Positions 17,332 to 25,829 of a DNA stretch of 64,000 bases are shown piece after piece. Position numbers and translations under genes: made by a program. Position 1 is the first letter of the stretch. The number at the start of each line of letters is the position of its first letter. Origin of the DNA: Candidatus Parachristensenella avicola (GTDB lineage Bacteria; Bacillota; Clostridia; Christensenellales; UMGS416); the NCBI GenBank assembly GCA_904420205.1, contig CAJFUN010000039.1:62001-126000 (forward strand), given 5' to 3'. The notes under the pieces were generated by a model. The model worked only from the letters and a program-made list of their open reading frames with translations, was not told the origin of the DNA and searched no databases.

Positions 17332-18150
17332 TTGAATATATGGCAGGCAATCCTATTGGGTTTGGTACAAGGGCTGGCTGAATTTCTTCCCATCTCCAGT
17401 TCCGGGCATCTTGTGCTCTTGCAGAACATTCTCCATGTCGAGGGCGAAATGCTCCTTTTCGATACGCTGCTGCATGTAGGTAGCCTGGTGGCCGTCTTTG
17501 TCGTGCTCTGGCCGGATATTCGCCAGATGCTGAAGAAGCCGCTGGGGCGCATAACTTGGCTATTGGTGGCGGCAACCATTCCTGCGGTCATCGCCGCCCT
17601 CACCTTGGAGAGCGTACTGGACGCGCTCTTTGCCGGCAGCCGGCTGTGGCTGGGCATTGGCTTTCTCGTTACCACGGTGGTGCTGCTGGTGGCGGGGCTG
17701 TGGCCCGCGACCCACGGCCGCCACGGTCTGCGCGCACCCGCCGAAAGCCCCAACCTAGAAAGCCTTACCTGGACCCAAGCCCTCATCATGGGCTGCACCC
17801 AGGCGGTCGCGATTATGCCCGGCATCTCGCGCTCCGGTTCCACCCTTTCGGCCGGCCTGTTGGCGGGCGTCGACCGGGAGAAGGCTACCCGCTTCTCCTT
17901 TTTGATGAGCATCCCCGCTATTTTAGGGTCGCTTGTGTTCCAAGCGAAAGATGTGGTGGAGGAGGGTTTTATCGTTGCGATGGGCGATATGAGCACCGCC
18001 TGCGTAATTTTGGGAATGGTGATGGCAGCCTTAGCCGGTTTCTTCGCCCTGAAATGGATGATGAACCTGGTGAAAAAGGGCAAGCTCTGGGCCTTTGCCA
18101 TCTATACCTGTGTCATTGGCATTTTAACGCTTAGCGGCGTATTTTTCTAA
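17332..18150 (+). CDS. uppP: Undecaprenyl-diphosphatase UppP/BacA
   Basis: Integral membrane enzyme of 272 residues with about eight helices. It removes a phosphate from undecaprenyl diphosphate, recycling the lipid carrier for peptidoglycan and surface polysaccharide. The two signature motifs are present: EFLPISSSGHL near residue 20 and PGISRSGST in the middle. The start is TTG, supported by AAGGAGG and by the usual family N-terminus (IWQAILLGLVQG). The HAD gene follows after 12 bases, so the two form an operon. The enzyme would also supply carrier for the polysaccharide locus further along. Confidence 0.95.
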   Translation: MNIWQAILLGLVQGLAEFLPISSSGHLVLLQNILHVEGEMLLFDTLLHVGSLVAVFVVLWPDIRQMLKKPLGRITWLLVAATIPAVIAALTLESVLDALFAGSRLWLGIGFLVTTVVLLVAGLWPATHGRHGLRAPAESPNLESLTWTQALIMGCTQAVAIMPGISRSGSTLSAGLLAGVDREKATRFSFLMSIPAILGSLVFQAKDVVEEGFIVAMGDMSTACVILGMVMAALAGFFALKWMMNLVKKGKLWAFAIYTCVIGILTLSGVFF

Positions 18151-18162
18151 GGAGGTGGCCAT

Positions 18163-18846
18163 ATGGCCATTAAAGGACTTATTATCGACTTTTTCGGCAC
18201 CTTGGCTAAAGAGGATGAAGGGCTTGTGGTGGATCTTTGCCGGGCGGTAATGGAATCCTCCCCTTCGGTTTTCCAGCCGGGCGAAGTGGCCCGATACTGG
18301 TGGGAGGTTACCAACCAGTGCTACCAAAGCTACCACGGGAAAGATTTTATCGGCCTGAAGGACCTGGAGCTGACGGCGCTGACCGAAACGGTGGAACATT
18401 TCCAGGCTAAGCTGCCGGCCAAGGAAGCCCTGCTGCCTGTATTCCGCGACCGGCTGACGCCCAATCTCTATGAGGATAGCCGCCTTTTCATGGGGCGCTT
18501 GCCGCTGCCCGGCGTAGTGATGACCAATGGGGACCGGGCGGACGTGGAGCATGCCCTAAAAACCACACAGCTGCCGGTGGAAACGCTGATCACCAGCGAG
18601 GATGTGCGCAGCTACAAGCCCCGGCCCGAACTTTTCCAGGCTGCCTTGGAAAAGCTCTCGCTTAAGCCGGAGGAGGTGCTGGTAGTAGGCGATTCCCTAC
18701 GCTACGATTTGGAGCCCGCCAAGGCGCTGGGCATGAATACCGCCTGGATAAACCGGGGCCGCAAGGCGCTGGGCAGCGCTCAGGCGCCGGATATCCAGGT
18801 TGCCAGCCTTTCCCAGCTTCGGGCGCTGATGCTTCGGGGCCGCTAG
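18163..18846 (+). CDS. HAD-superfamily hydrolase
   Basis: Cytoplasmic phosphatase-like protein of 227 residues. Motif I is IDFFGTLA: nucleophile D9 is present, but the second Asp of the DxD form is Phe, as in several DxFGT or DxYGT HADs. Motif II is VVMTNGD, motif III is KPRP and motif IV is VVGDSLRYDL. A helical cap lies between motifs I and II (C1 type). Loss of the second Asp means it may not be a classic phosphatase; dehalogenase-type or other substrates are possible. It has a strong AAGGAGG site and is co-transcribed with uppP. Confidence 0.82.
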   Translation: MAIKGLIIDFFGTLAKEDEGLVVDLCRAVMESSPSVFQPGEVARYWWEVTNQCYQSYHGKDFIGLKDLELTALTETVEHFQAKLPAKEALLPVFRDRLTPNLYEDSRLFMGRLPLPGVVMTNGDRADVEHALKTTQLPVETLITSEDVRSYKPRPELFQAALEKLSLKPEEVLVVGDSLRYDLEPAKALGMNTAWINRGRKALGSAQAPDIQVASLSQLRALMLRGR

Positions 18847-18849
18847 GCG

Positions 18850-19283
18850 GCGGATTCACCTAGAAATGGGTAACATTTCATATGCTTACCCTAAGCATGC
18901 GGCCCCACTTTCATGCTTTTTGAAAACGCTAAAGCGCTGTGGACACGCCTGCTCCCGCGGGCAAGGCGGGCGTCCTGACGGACAAGTTGCCCGGCGCCCC
19001 ATGTAAATGATGAAAGCCGGTGTCGATTACGTCCTGTGCGTACAATCCTATATGACGCAAGAACGTTCATTCTATCTGGGCAGTATCTGTTGGATAAAGA
19101 CAAAAAATCGTGTTGCACAGGGGGTATCGGATTTTCCCGGTATACAGTATGGCGACCTGTCCTATTTAGCATTTGAATTTGGCGCTTTGAAGTAGAGTAC
19201 CGGGTTTTATACAGATCCGATGTTAAGGTTGGGCTATATCGCCGCCTTTGTTCTTGGGCACGATTTCAGCAAACCAAGGAATT
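18850..19283. other. Gene-poor stretch
   Basis: About 430 bases between the HAD gene and the presumed dehydrogenase remnant. No reading frame has both a ribosome site and a recognisable product. I see no RNA gene. It may be decayed coding sequence. Confidence 0.4.
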
Positions 19284-19433
19284 GATTATTTTCGGAGCAA
19301 AATATCACGGTTATCATTAACTTTCCGCAAAGCGCAGGGGCAGGAACAGGGAAAGAACCAAGTGGCAGAGGTTTCCAATTTGATCGCCGCCTTCTTGGAA
19401 AATCCGGCGGCGGGGATTCTGACTGGCCAATAA
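19284..19433 (+). pseudogene. Possible remnant of a short-chain dehydrogenase
   Basis: The reading frame ends with VAEVSNLIAAFLENPAAG and then ILTGQ, much like the C-terminus of FabG-type short-chain dehydrogenases (EVAN..AFL.S..A.YITGQ). Upstream in the same frame DYFRSK..RLSLT resembles the catalytic YxxxK region, but the stretch normally between them is missing and the frame stops right after TGQ. No intact N-terminus is seen. I read it as an internally deleted pseudogene; chance similarity is possible. Confidence 0.35.
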
Positions 19434-19448
19434 CTACATATTCTTATT

Positions 19449-19480
19449 AAGCCGGAGACATATCGTCCGGCTTTTTCTTT
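19449..19480 (+). terminator. Terminator after the dehydrogenase remnant
   Basis: Stem AAGCCGGA / TCCGGCTT followed by TTTCTTTT. An intact plus-strand terminator directly after the remnant supports a former gene there. Confidence 0.7.
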
Positions 19481-19515
19481 TGTATAAGCGCGCGGATCCC
19501 AAGGCCAGCATGCCC

Positions 19516-19544
19516 TTGACAAGGCGGATAAAAGCAGTTACAAT
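19516..19544 (+). promoter_or_regulatory. Promoter of the SdpR/SdpI-like operon
   Basis: TTGACA, exactly 17 bases, TACAAT, about 43 bases before the regulator start codon. Confidence 0.75.
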
Positions 19545-19547
19545 TCA

Positions 19548-19565
19548 TTTAACATTTTGGTTAAA
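19548..19565 (+). promoter_or_regulatory. Candidate operator for the ArsR-type regulator
   Basis: Perfect inverted repeat TTTAAC, 6 bases, GTTAAA, beginning four bases after the -10 box and covering the probable transcription start. This is a natural site for autorepression by the first gene of the operon. Confidence 0.5.
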
Positions 19566-19586
19566 CGTAGAAAGGGGAGGATCGGC

Positions 19587-19862
19587 TTGAGCATGCAGCA
19601 AACCCTTCGGGCTTTGGCTGATCCAACCCGTAGGGAAATCCTGAACCTGCTGAAAGGCGGACGGATGCCGGCCGGCGAAATTGCTGACCGCTTTGAAATA
19701 TCGGGCGCGGCCATTTCGCGCCATCTATCCATCTTACGGGAAGCAGGGTTAATTCGAGATGAACGGGATGGGAAATATATCTTTTATGAGCTGAACGCTT
19801 CCGTGCTGGAGGAAATCATGCTTTGGCTGACCGATCTTCAAGGAGGACGGCGTCATGATTAA
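19587..19862 (+). CDS. ArsR/SdpR-family transcriptional repressor
   Basis: Small winged-helix regulator of about 91 residues: QQTLRALADPTRREILNLL is the typical ArsR N-terminus and the recognition helix region is SGAAISRHLSILREAGLI. No Cys metal site is present, so it is not a metal sensor. It resembles SdpR, which in Bacillus is controlled by being bound to the membrane protein SdpI. The next gene is an SdpI-family protein and overlaps by 8 bases. Start TTG 19587 is six bases after GGGGAGG; ATG 19593 is an alternative. Confidence 0.88.
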   Translation: MSMQQTLRALADPTRREILNLLKGGRMPAGEIADRFEISGAAISRHLSILREAGLIRDERDGKYIFYELNASVLEEIMLWLTDLQGGRRHD

Positions 19863-20493
19863 AGCGAACAAACGCGCCTTATGGCTTACTTCGGTTTTGA
19901 TCCTGCTGCCTATCGCGGCCGGGCTTGCTCTCTGGCCGGCCCTGCCTAACCGGATTGCCACCCATTTTGGGGTGGATAACCAGCCCAACGGCTGGAGCAG
20001 CAAGCCTTTCGCCGTGCTGGGTTGGCCCTGTGTGGTGCTGGCGCTCCACTGGACTGCCGTCGCCGCCCTGGAGCTGGACCGCAGGAGGCGGAACATTGAC
20101 CGTAAAATGGTGGCCATCCTTTTATGGATTTGCCCTATCACCTCGCTGCTGCTAAGCGCTATAACCTATGCAAACGCTTTAGGCGCACCGGTTAACGTCG
20201 GTTTTCTTGTCATGCTGTTGCTGGGCGTCATGTTTATCGCCATCGGCAACGGCCTGCCCAAATGCAAGCAAAACCATACGTTGGGCGTTCGGCTGCCTTG
20301 GACGCTGCAAGATCCGGAAAACTGGCGAAGGACACACCGGGTCGCCGGATGGTCGATGAGCGTCGCAGGGGTTCTCGTCCTCGCTACCGCTTATCTTCGC
20401 ATTCCATGGCTTTTCTTTGGCATCCTCACCTTGGCCCTGCTGCTGCCGGCACTCTATTCTTTTATATACCACCGCCGCCATACCAGTCGCTGA
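19855..20493 (+). CDS. SdpI-family membrane protein (DUF1648)
   Basis: Protein of 212 residues with six likely membrane helices. The N-terminal DUF1648 block contains LPNRIATHFGVDNQPNGW, and a later conserved block contains NHTLGVRLPWTL before the last helices (SdpI domain). In Bacillus SdpI gives immunity to the SdpC killing factor and also sequesters SdpR. No sdpA/B/C toxin genes are present, so this is an orphan pair. It could give immunity to foreign SDP-like toxins or sense membrane stress. The ABC genes downstream (65 bases) may be part of the same response. Confidence 0.85.
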   Translation: MIKANKRALWLTSVLILLPIAAGLALWPALPNRIATHFGVDNQPNGWSSKPFAVLGWPCVVLALHWTAVAALELDRRRRNIDRKMVAILLWICPITSLLLSAITYANALGAPVNVGFLVMLLLGVMFIAIGNGLPKCKQNHTLGVRLPWTLQDPENWRRTHRVAGWSMSVAGVLVLATAYLRIPWLFFGILTLALLLPALYSFIYHRRHTSR

Positions 20494-20557
20494 TCATCCC
20501 GCGGCAGGCGCTTCTCCGCCCATAGCGATGCGCCTTGTGCAAGAAAGGAACGCTAAA

Positions 20558-21271
20558 ATGCTCGAAATCTCACACCTGACCAAGACCTATCCCGGCGGGA
20601 AAACCGCGGTTCGCGATCTCTCCCTGAAAGTAGAGGATGGGGATATCTTCGGATTTATCGGCCATAACGGAGCCGGAAAGACCACGGCCATCAAATGCCT
20701 GGTAGGAGCCCAAAGTTATGATGCGGGCCAGATCCTCATCGATGGAATCGACCTGGCCCAGGAGCCGGTGGCGGCCAAGGGCCGCCTGGCCTATATTCCC
20801 GATAATCCCGATTTATACGATCATCTGACGGGGATCCAGTATCTGACCTTTATCGCCGATATTTTTGCCGTATCCCAGGCCGATCGCGGCCGCCGTATCG
20901 ACGAGGCTGCCGGCGCTTTGGAGCTGGAGGAAGCGCTAGGCTCCCCCATCTCAAGCTATTCCCACGGCATGAAGCAAAAGCTGGCCCTGATTTCGGCATT
21001 TGTCCATGCGCCCCGCCTGCTGGTGCTGGATGAACCCTTCGTGGGCCTGGACCCCAAAGCCTCCCACACCCTCAAGGAGATGATGCAGCAGCTGACCGGC
21101 CGGGGCAGCGCCATTTTCTTCTCCACCCATGTGCTGGAGGTAGCTGAAAAGCTCTGCAACAAGGTAGCCATTATTAAAAACGGCCAGCTGGTGGCCAGCG
21201 GCCCCACGGGCCAGGTGACCGGCGACCAAAGCCTGGAGGACGTGTTTATGGAGCTTATCGACCATGAATAA
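20558..21271 (+). CDS. ABC transporter ATP-binding protein
   Basis: ATPase subunit of about 237 residues of an ABC-2 type transporter. Walker A is GHNGAGKTT, the signature is YSHGMKQKL (SHG in place of SGG, frequent in this class), Walker B is LLVLDEPFVGLD and the switch His is in FSTHVLEVAE. ATG 20558 follows AAAGGAAC. The permease gene overlaps by 8 bases, so the two are translationally coupled. The position directly after the SdpR/SdpI pair suggests common control, perhaps for toxin or drug efflux. Substrate unknown. Confidence 0.9.
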   Translation: MLEISHLTKTYPGGKTAVRDLSLKVEDGDIFGFIGHNGAGKTTAIKCLVGAQSYDAGQILIDGIDLAQEPVAAKGRLAYIPDNPDLYDHLTGIQYLTFIADIFAVSQADRGRRIDEAAGALELEEALGSPISSYSHGMKQKLALISAFVHAPRLLVLDEPFVGLDPKASHTLKEMMQQLTGRGSAIFFSTHVLEVAEKLCNKVAIIKNGQLVASGPTGQVTGDQSLEDVFMELIDHE

Positions 21272-22865
21272 ACTGCTGCTTTTGCTGCGCGTGCAGTTCC
21301 TGAATCTTCCGGGGCTCAACCCCCGCCTTTATCGCGGCTCCCCCAGGGCCCAGCGCAAGGCTGTGCTGGCGGCTCTGGGCGCCTGTTTCGTCCTCGCGGC
21401 TCTTCTGGGAACCAGCGCCATGTATTCGGTGATGCTGGCTTATGCCCTCAAGCCTTTGGGCGCGCTGGATCAGCTGCCTGTGCTGATGATGTTTGTCGCA
21501 TCCATCGTCGTGCTGATAACGGCCGTCTATAAGTCGGTCAATCTGCTCTTTACCTTCCGTGATTACGATACCCTGGCGGCGCTGCCCGTCCCCGCTTTCG
21601 TCCTGCTGGGAAGCCGCTTTCTTATGCTCTATCTGTCAAACCTAGGCTTTATGGCGCTGATTCTGGCGCCAGCCCTGGCGGTATACGGCGTCATGGCCGC
21701 GCCGGGCGCAGGCTTCTGGGCGGCTGCGGCGGTATCCTTCTTTTTCGTGCCGCTGCTTCCGGTGCTGGCCGGTACGCTGCTGGGCCTGGTCATCTCCCTG
21801 GCTGCCAGCCGTTTCCGTCACAGCAACGCCCTAACCATCCTGTTCTCCCTGGCGGCATTTGCGCTTCTCATGGTGGGCATCATGGGGTTGAATGCTTCGA
21901 TGTCCAGCGATACCTTCGGTCCAGCCGCACAAATAGCGGCCGGGGCGATCACCCGGGCGGTGCTGCCGGCCCATCTCTATCAGCAAGCGTTGGCCGGCCT
22001 TGGCTGGTCTTTGGCGCTGTTTGTGCTGGTCTCCGCCATACCGTCGGGGCTGGCTGTCTGGCTTCTGGGCCGGCACTTCGGCGCGCTGCGGTCGCTTCTC
22101 ATGGCGCGCCGGATCCGAAGCGAATACCGCCCGGGGGCGCTCAAAGCCCGCTCGCCGGCCATGGCGCTATTCGGCAAGGAAATGCGCCGCTTCTTTTCCA
22201 GCGCCCTTTATGTGCTCAACGGTGGCGCAGGCCTTTTGTTGATGACCCTAACCACCATCGCGCTGGTGGCGACGGGCGCCGATCAGCTGGAGATCATCCT
22301 GGAGATACCGGGATTCTCCTCCGTGCTCTTGACGGCTTTGCCGTTCTTGCTGGGGCTGATGAACGCCATGACCGCCCCCAGCGCTTGCGCCTTGTCGCTG
22401 GAGGGAAAAAGCCTGCCCATCCTAAAGTCTCTGCCCGTCAGCAGCCGTGCCGTGCTGCTGAGCAAGGCGTCGGTCACGGCCGTGCTGACCAGCGGCGCCA
22501 CCGTGGTGAACGCCCTGGTTCTGACCATCGCCCTGCGCCCCGCGCCGCTGGAAGCCCTCTGGCTGTGGGTGCTCCCTCTGCTCTATGGCCTCGTCAGCGC
22601 TCAGGCGGGATTGCTGTTTGACCTGCGGCTGCCCAATTTTTCCTGGACCAGCGAGGTCACGGTTATCAAGCAGAGTATACCTGTGCTGCTTACTATGCTG
22701 GTCGCCTTTGCGCTGTCCATTCCGCCGCTTATTATATCCATGCGCCTGCCGCCCAGTCAGGCAGTATGGCTACCTCCGTCGGCCGCCTTGGCGTTGGCTG
22801 CCGTAAACCTGCTGCTTTACCGCTTACTGGTCACCTGGGGCGTCAGGGCCTACGAGCGGCTGTAG
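21264..22865 (+). CDS. ABC-2 type transporter permease
   Basis: Large polytopic membrane protein of 533 residues with about 10-12 hydrophobic helices and few charged loops. FRDYDTLAALPVP (about residues 92-104) is the short cytoplasmic block seen in ABC exporter permeases of Firmicutes next to a BcrA-like ATPase. The protein looks like two homologous halves, since LEGKSLPILKSLPVS in the second half repeats the DYDTLAALPVP-type coupling helix. It would form the channel for the preceding ATPase. The operon ends at the strong hairpin at 22873. Confidence 0.85.
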   Translation: MNKLLLLLRVQFLNLPGLNPRLYRGSPRAQRKAVLAALGACFVLAALLGTSAMYSVMLAYALKPLGALDQLPVLMMFVASIVVLITAVYKSVNLLFTFRDYDTLAALPVPAFVLLGSRFLMLYLSNLGFMALILAPALAVYGVMAAPGAGFWAAAAVSFFFVPLLPVLAGTLLGLVISLAASRFRHSNALTILFSLAAFALLMVGIMGLNASMSSDTFGPAAQIAAGAITRAVLPAHLYQQALAGLGWSLALFVLVSAIPSGLAVWLLGRHFGALRSLLMARRIRSEYRPGALKARSPAMALFGKEMRRFFSSALYVLNGGAGLLLMTLTTIALVATGADQLEIILEIPGFSSVLLTALPFLLGLMNAMTAPSACALSLEGKSLPILKSLPVSSRAVLLSKASVTAVLTSGATVVNALVLTIALRPAPLEALWLWVLPLLYGLVSAQAGLLFDLRLPNFSWTSEVTVIKQSIPVLLTMLVAFALSIPPLIISMRLPPSQAVWLPPSAALALAAVNLLLYRLLVTWGVRAYERL

Positions 22866-22872
22866 ATCTTTC

Positions 22873-22902
22873 ACACCCCCGCATATGCGGGGGTGTTTTT
22901 TT
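22873..22902 (+). terminator. Terminator of the ABC operon
   Basis: Perfect 12-base palindromic stem starting ACACCCCCGCA, followed by seven T. Confidence 0.9.
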
Positions 22903-23035
22903 GCTCTTTATGGAATGCTTCGTTTTTCTCGAAATCAGTCAAAATGATCCATCCTGGCCTGGCGGCGATTTGGATATACTGAAAGTAACGACCGCGCCCA
23001 CTCCATTTGCCCAATCCGGGAAAGGAGGTCTCACC

Positions 23036-24844
23036 ATGAAAGCGATCCGTTATCTGCTTCCCCTGCTGATGGCCCTGTGCTGCAGCGCTTGCCAAGCAGT
23101 ACCCCAGCCGTCTCCACCGGTCGATCAGCCGCAACCGGATGCTCCTGCAGCCGCGAGCGCCGCTTGGCAATCCCAAACCGAACCGGTCACCCTCACCCTG
23201 TCCACCGGCAGCCCCCAGCAGGGAAACGACCATCCCTGGGGATCGGACGGGATCTCTCAGGCTATCACCCAGCTGACCGGGGTTACCCTGGCTTGCCAGT
23301 CGCAGCCCCAGCTGGAGGTGCTGCTCTCCTCCGGGGAGCTGGGCGACCTGGTTTACGCCTATTACGACGAGATCAACCTGCGCAAGCTGGAGAACGCCGA
23401 CGTATCCCTGGCCCTGGATGAGTTGTCGGCCCAGCACTGCCCTGACTTTTGGGCCGGCCTTGACCCGCTGGAGAAGCTCAACAACCAATGCGCTGACGGC
23501 CATGTATATACCCTCCGCCGGGGATATCTCAGCCAGGCGGTCTATGAGGACGACCGGATCCCCGTCTCCGTGCCCCGGGTGCTGAGCCTGCGGAGCGATT
23601 GGCTCGAGGCGCTGGGGCGCACCATGCCCGCTTCTCTGGAGGAGTTTGAGGAAATCCTTTACCTGGCCAAAGACCGGGCCCAGGAGCTGGGGATCGTGCA
23701 GCCGCTGCGCTTGTTGCACGTAGCGGCCTCGCCGGTGGCCGAATGGATGGGTGCTCCCCGTGAGCCAAGATGGGATGAATCTGCGGAGAAGGTCCGCACA
23801 CCCTTCACCGACGAGGCCTGGCTTGACTACCTGCGCCTGATGGGCAAGTGGTACCGCGATGGAGTGCTGGTGCTGCCGGATGCGGCGCTGCCTTGGCGGC
23901 TCAGCCAGCTATATGACAACATCGAGTATAATACCGGCAGCGAACAAGTGGTTATGCCTGGATATAACGCTTTATTAGACTATATTCAAAAAACCACGGC
24001 AGGCGCCTTTGCCACTGGGGCCGACTATACGCTCATCGGCGATATGCCGGTGATGCTCCGCCCGCTTTACGGGCTGCGCGCCGGCACGCCGGAGGAGCCC
24101 TTTGCCCATGCCCTTATCCCCGCGCCCCTCACCTACCAGGGAGAGGTTCAGCTCCAGGCCATGGATATCGCCATTGGCGCCAACGGTCCTTCCGATCAGG
24201 TGGGCGGTCTGTTTATCGCCCGCACCTGCGCCCATCCCGACCGCGCGATCCTCTTCTTGCAATTCCTGAAGAGCCCCGAGGGTGCGCGGCTGACCAGCTG
24301 GGGGGTGGAGGGCGAGCACTATACCCTCAACGAAGAGGGTCTGCCGGTCTACCAGCCCGAATACCGGGATCCGGAAAAGTCCAGCGGCGCAAATCCCCGC
24401 ACCCAAGCGGGAATCGGGGTGTGGAATTTTCTGGACCGCGGCGAAGTCGAGGGGTTGATGGCGGCTTCCGTCACTGCCTCTAGCGACAGCGCCGACCAGG
24501 CGGCGCTCAACGCTATGCGCCTGGAAGCGGGCCTTGCCTATAAGGAATCTCTCCGGGAAAACCGTTGCCCGCCTCTCCATTTCGCCCTGCCCGACGCATG
24601 GAGCAACCAGACGGCCTATAACCAGTACTTGGCCATGGAAGATCTATTCTTTACCGCTATCCAGGAGATGGTCAAATCGCCCTCTGACGAAGCGCTGACC
24701 GACCAGTGGCGGCAGCTGCAGCAGCAGCTTTCCACCCAGGGGCTGGATGCCCTTGAGTCGGAGATGACCACGCGCTTTCTGGAGGCCTTGGCCCGCTACC
24801 AAGCGGCGGGTTATGCAACGCAGATTACCCCGCCCAAAGGCTGA
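23036..24844 (+). CDS. Extracellular solute-binding lipoprotein (LplA-like), orphan
   Basis: Protein of about 602 residues with a short signal and a lipobox-like CCSAC (Cys19 or 20). The -3 residue is Cys instead of the usual Leu. The body matches large type-1 sugar-binding proteins of the LplA group: ITQLTGVTL, LSSGELGDLVYAYY, LSLRSDWLEALG, SLEEFEEIL and the C-terminal HPDRAILFLQFLKSPEGARL. These deliver oligosaccharides to an ABC importer. No MalF/MalG-type permeases flank it, so it must borrow a transporter encoded elsewhere or act otherwise. AAAGGAGG precedes ATG 23036. It ends at a strong terminator. Confidence 0.82.
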   Translation: MKAIRYLLPLLMALCCSACQAVPQPSPPVDQPQPDAPAAASAAWQSQTEPVTLTLSTGSPQQGNDHPWGSDGISQAITQLTGVTLACQSQPQLEVLLSSGELGDLVYAYYDEINLRKLENADVSLALDELSAQHCPDFWAGLDPLEKLNNQCADGHVYTLRRGYLSQAVYEDDRIPVSVPRVLSLRSDWLEALGRTMPASLEEFEEILYLAKDRAQELGIVQPLRLLHVAASPVAEWMGAPREPRWDESAEKVRTPFTDEAWLDYLRLMGKWYRDGVLVLPDAALPWRLSQLYDNIEYNTGSEQVVMPGYNALLDYIQKTTAGAFATGADYTLIGDMPVMLRPLYGLRAGTPEEPFAHALIPAPLTYQGEVQLQAMDIAIGANGPSDQVGGLFIARTCAHPDRAILFLQFLKSPEGARLTSWGVEGEHYTLNEEGLPVYQPEYRDPEKSSGANPRTQAGIGVWNFLDRGEVEGLMAASVTASSDSADQAALNAMRLEAGLAYKESLRENRCPPLHFALPDAWSNQTAYNQYLAMEDLFFTAIQEMVKSPSDEALTDQWRQLQQQLSTQGLDALESEMTTRFLEALARYQAAGYATQITPPKG

Positions 24845-24891
24845 CGCCCGATTCTCAAGACCAGCTCCATGACCTTCACCTTGGGTCCTCT

Positions 24892-24932
24892 GCGCCTTGC
24901 CGCCCTGAACGGGGCCGGCAGGCGCTTTTTTC
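24892..24932 (+). terminator. Terminator after the binding-protein gene
   Basis: Long imperfect stem starting GCGCCTTGCCG and closing GGCAGGCGC, then six T. Confidence 0.8.
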
Positions 24933-25829
24933 TTGTTCCTGCCGGCATTGGGTCCCTTTGCATAGCGGCGTGACAATAAATATGATATGATCTCCCGTAA
25001 GGGGTAGGCTGCAAAAAAGCAAAGACGCGCTGTGAAGATCGCCTGTAACGACGGCGAGGAGACCGAGCGGCTCCCAGGCGATGGCAGGATTGACTTTGAT
25101 TCCTTTCCATATCCGGCCCCGGTGTTTCAGCCGCTTATGGCTGACGCGGATGGGTTGGCGGCGTTTTGCCGCCGCGTCGCCTCCAAGGCGGCCTGCTCCA
25201 TGGCCGCTATCTTGCTGCCTACGCGCTGATCCGCATCTGCCTCATCGGGGTAAGCCGCTGGCATATCCTTTCATCCAGCCCTTTCCTTGGCGCTGGAGAA
25301 ACCCGCCTTTATAAAGCGCTCCAAACGATCGGCTGGAACGCGCAACCGATCTTGCGGATGCGGCCTTTGTGACCATCAAAAACCGCAGCCTGTCCCGATA
25401 GCGGCCGCGCTTATGCCCGAAGGCCATGCATGATTCACGAAAGCGACTGCTCGCTGCTGAATATCGGAAGCGTCAATGCGATATCCGGGCATATCCTCAT
25501 CTGCCTAGCCCAAAAACTTCCGCTGAAAAAATGCTGCGAATCCCCATCCACAGCGGGATCGAATTCGGGAATAACATGATTGGTTCCATCTAGATCCATG
25601 ACGGCCGTGATTGGGCGCCGGTATGCGCGCTCGACCCCTCGACGCAGATTATCACCGCAGCATGCAGGCGCTAGAGCGCCTGTACCGGAACGGATATTCT
25701 TCGGCGCTCGCCGGAGGAGCGCAATGCGCACAGGCCGTTGATGAATCAAAAATCCCGTCGCCCGTGTCTGCGAAATATGCCTGCGTCGGGATGCCTATCC
25801 TGACACGTACGGCAAAGGAGGTTGTATCC
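24933..25829. other. About 900 bases without an intact gene; likely decayed coding sequence
   Basis: GC-rich sequence with several coding-like pieces in different frames, none long or with a full start-to-stop product. Examples on the plus strand are a GTG-started 65-residue frame at 25032-25229 (reads IACNDGEETERLPGDG); a short piece near 25350 reading ADAAFVTIKNRS, faintly sulfatase-like; and one at 25630-25690 reading LDADYHRSMQALERLYRNG, like a solute-binding-protein helix. I take it as the remains of one or more carbohydrate-related genes. Assignments of the pieces are not secure. Confidence 0.35.

Noticed and set aside
19007..19195. Small plus-strand frame of 62 codons
   Set aside because: No ribosome site and no family resemblance; it lies in a decayed stretch.
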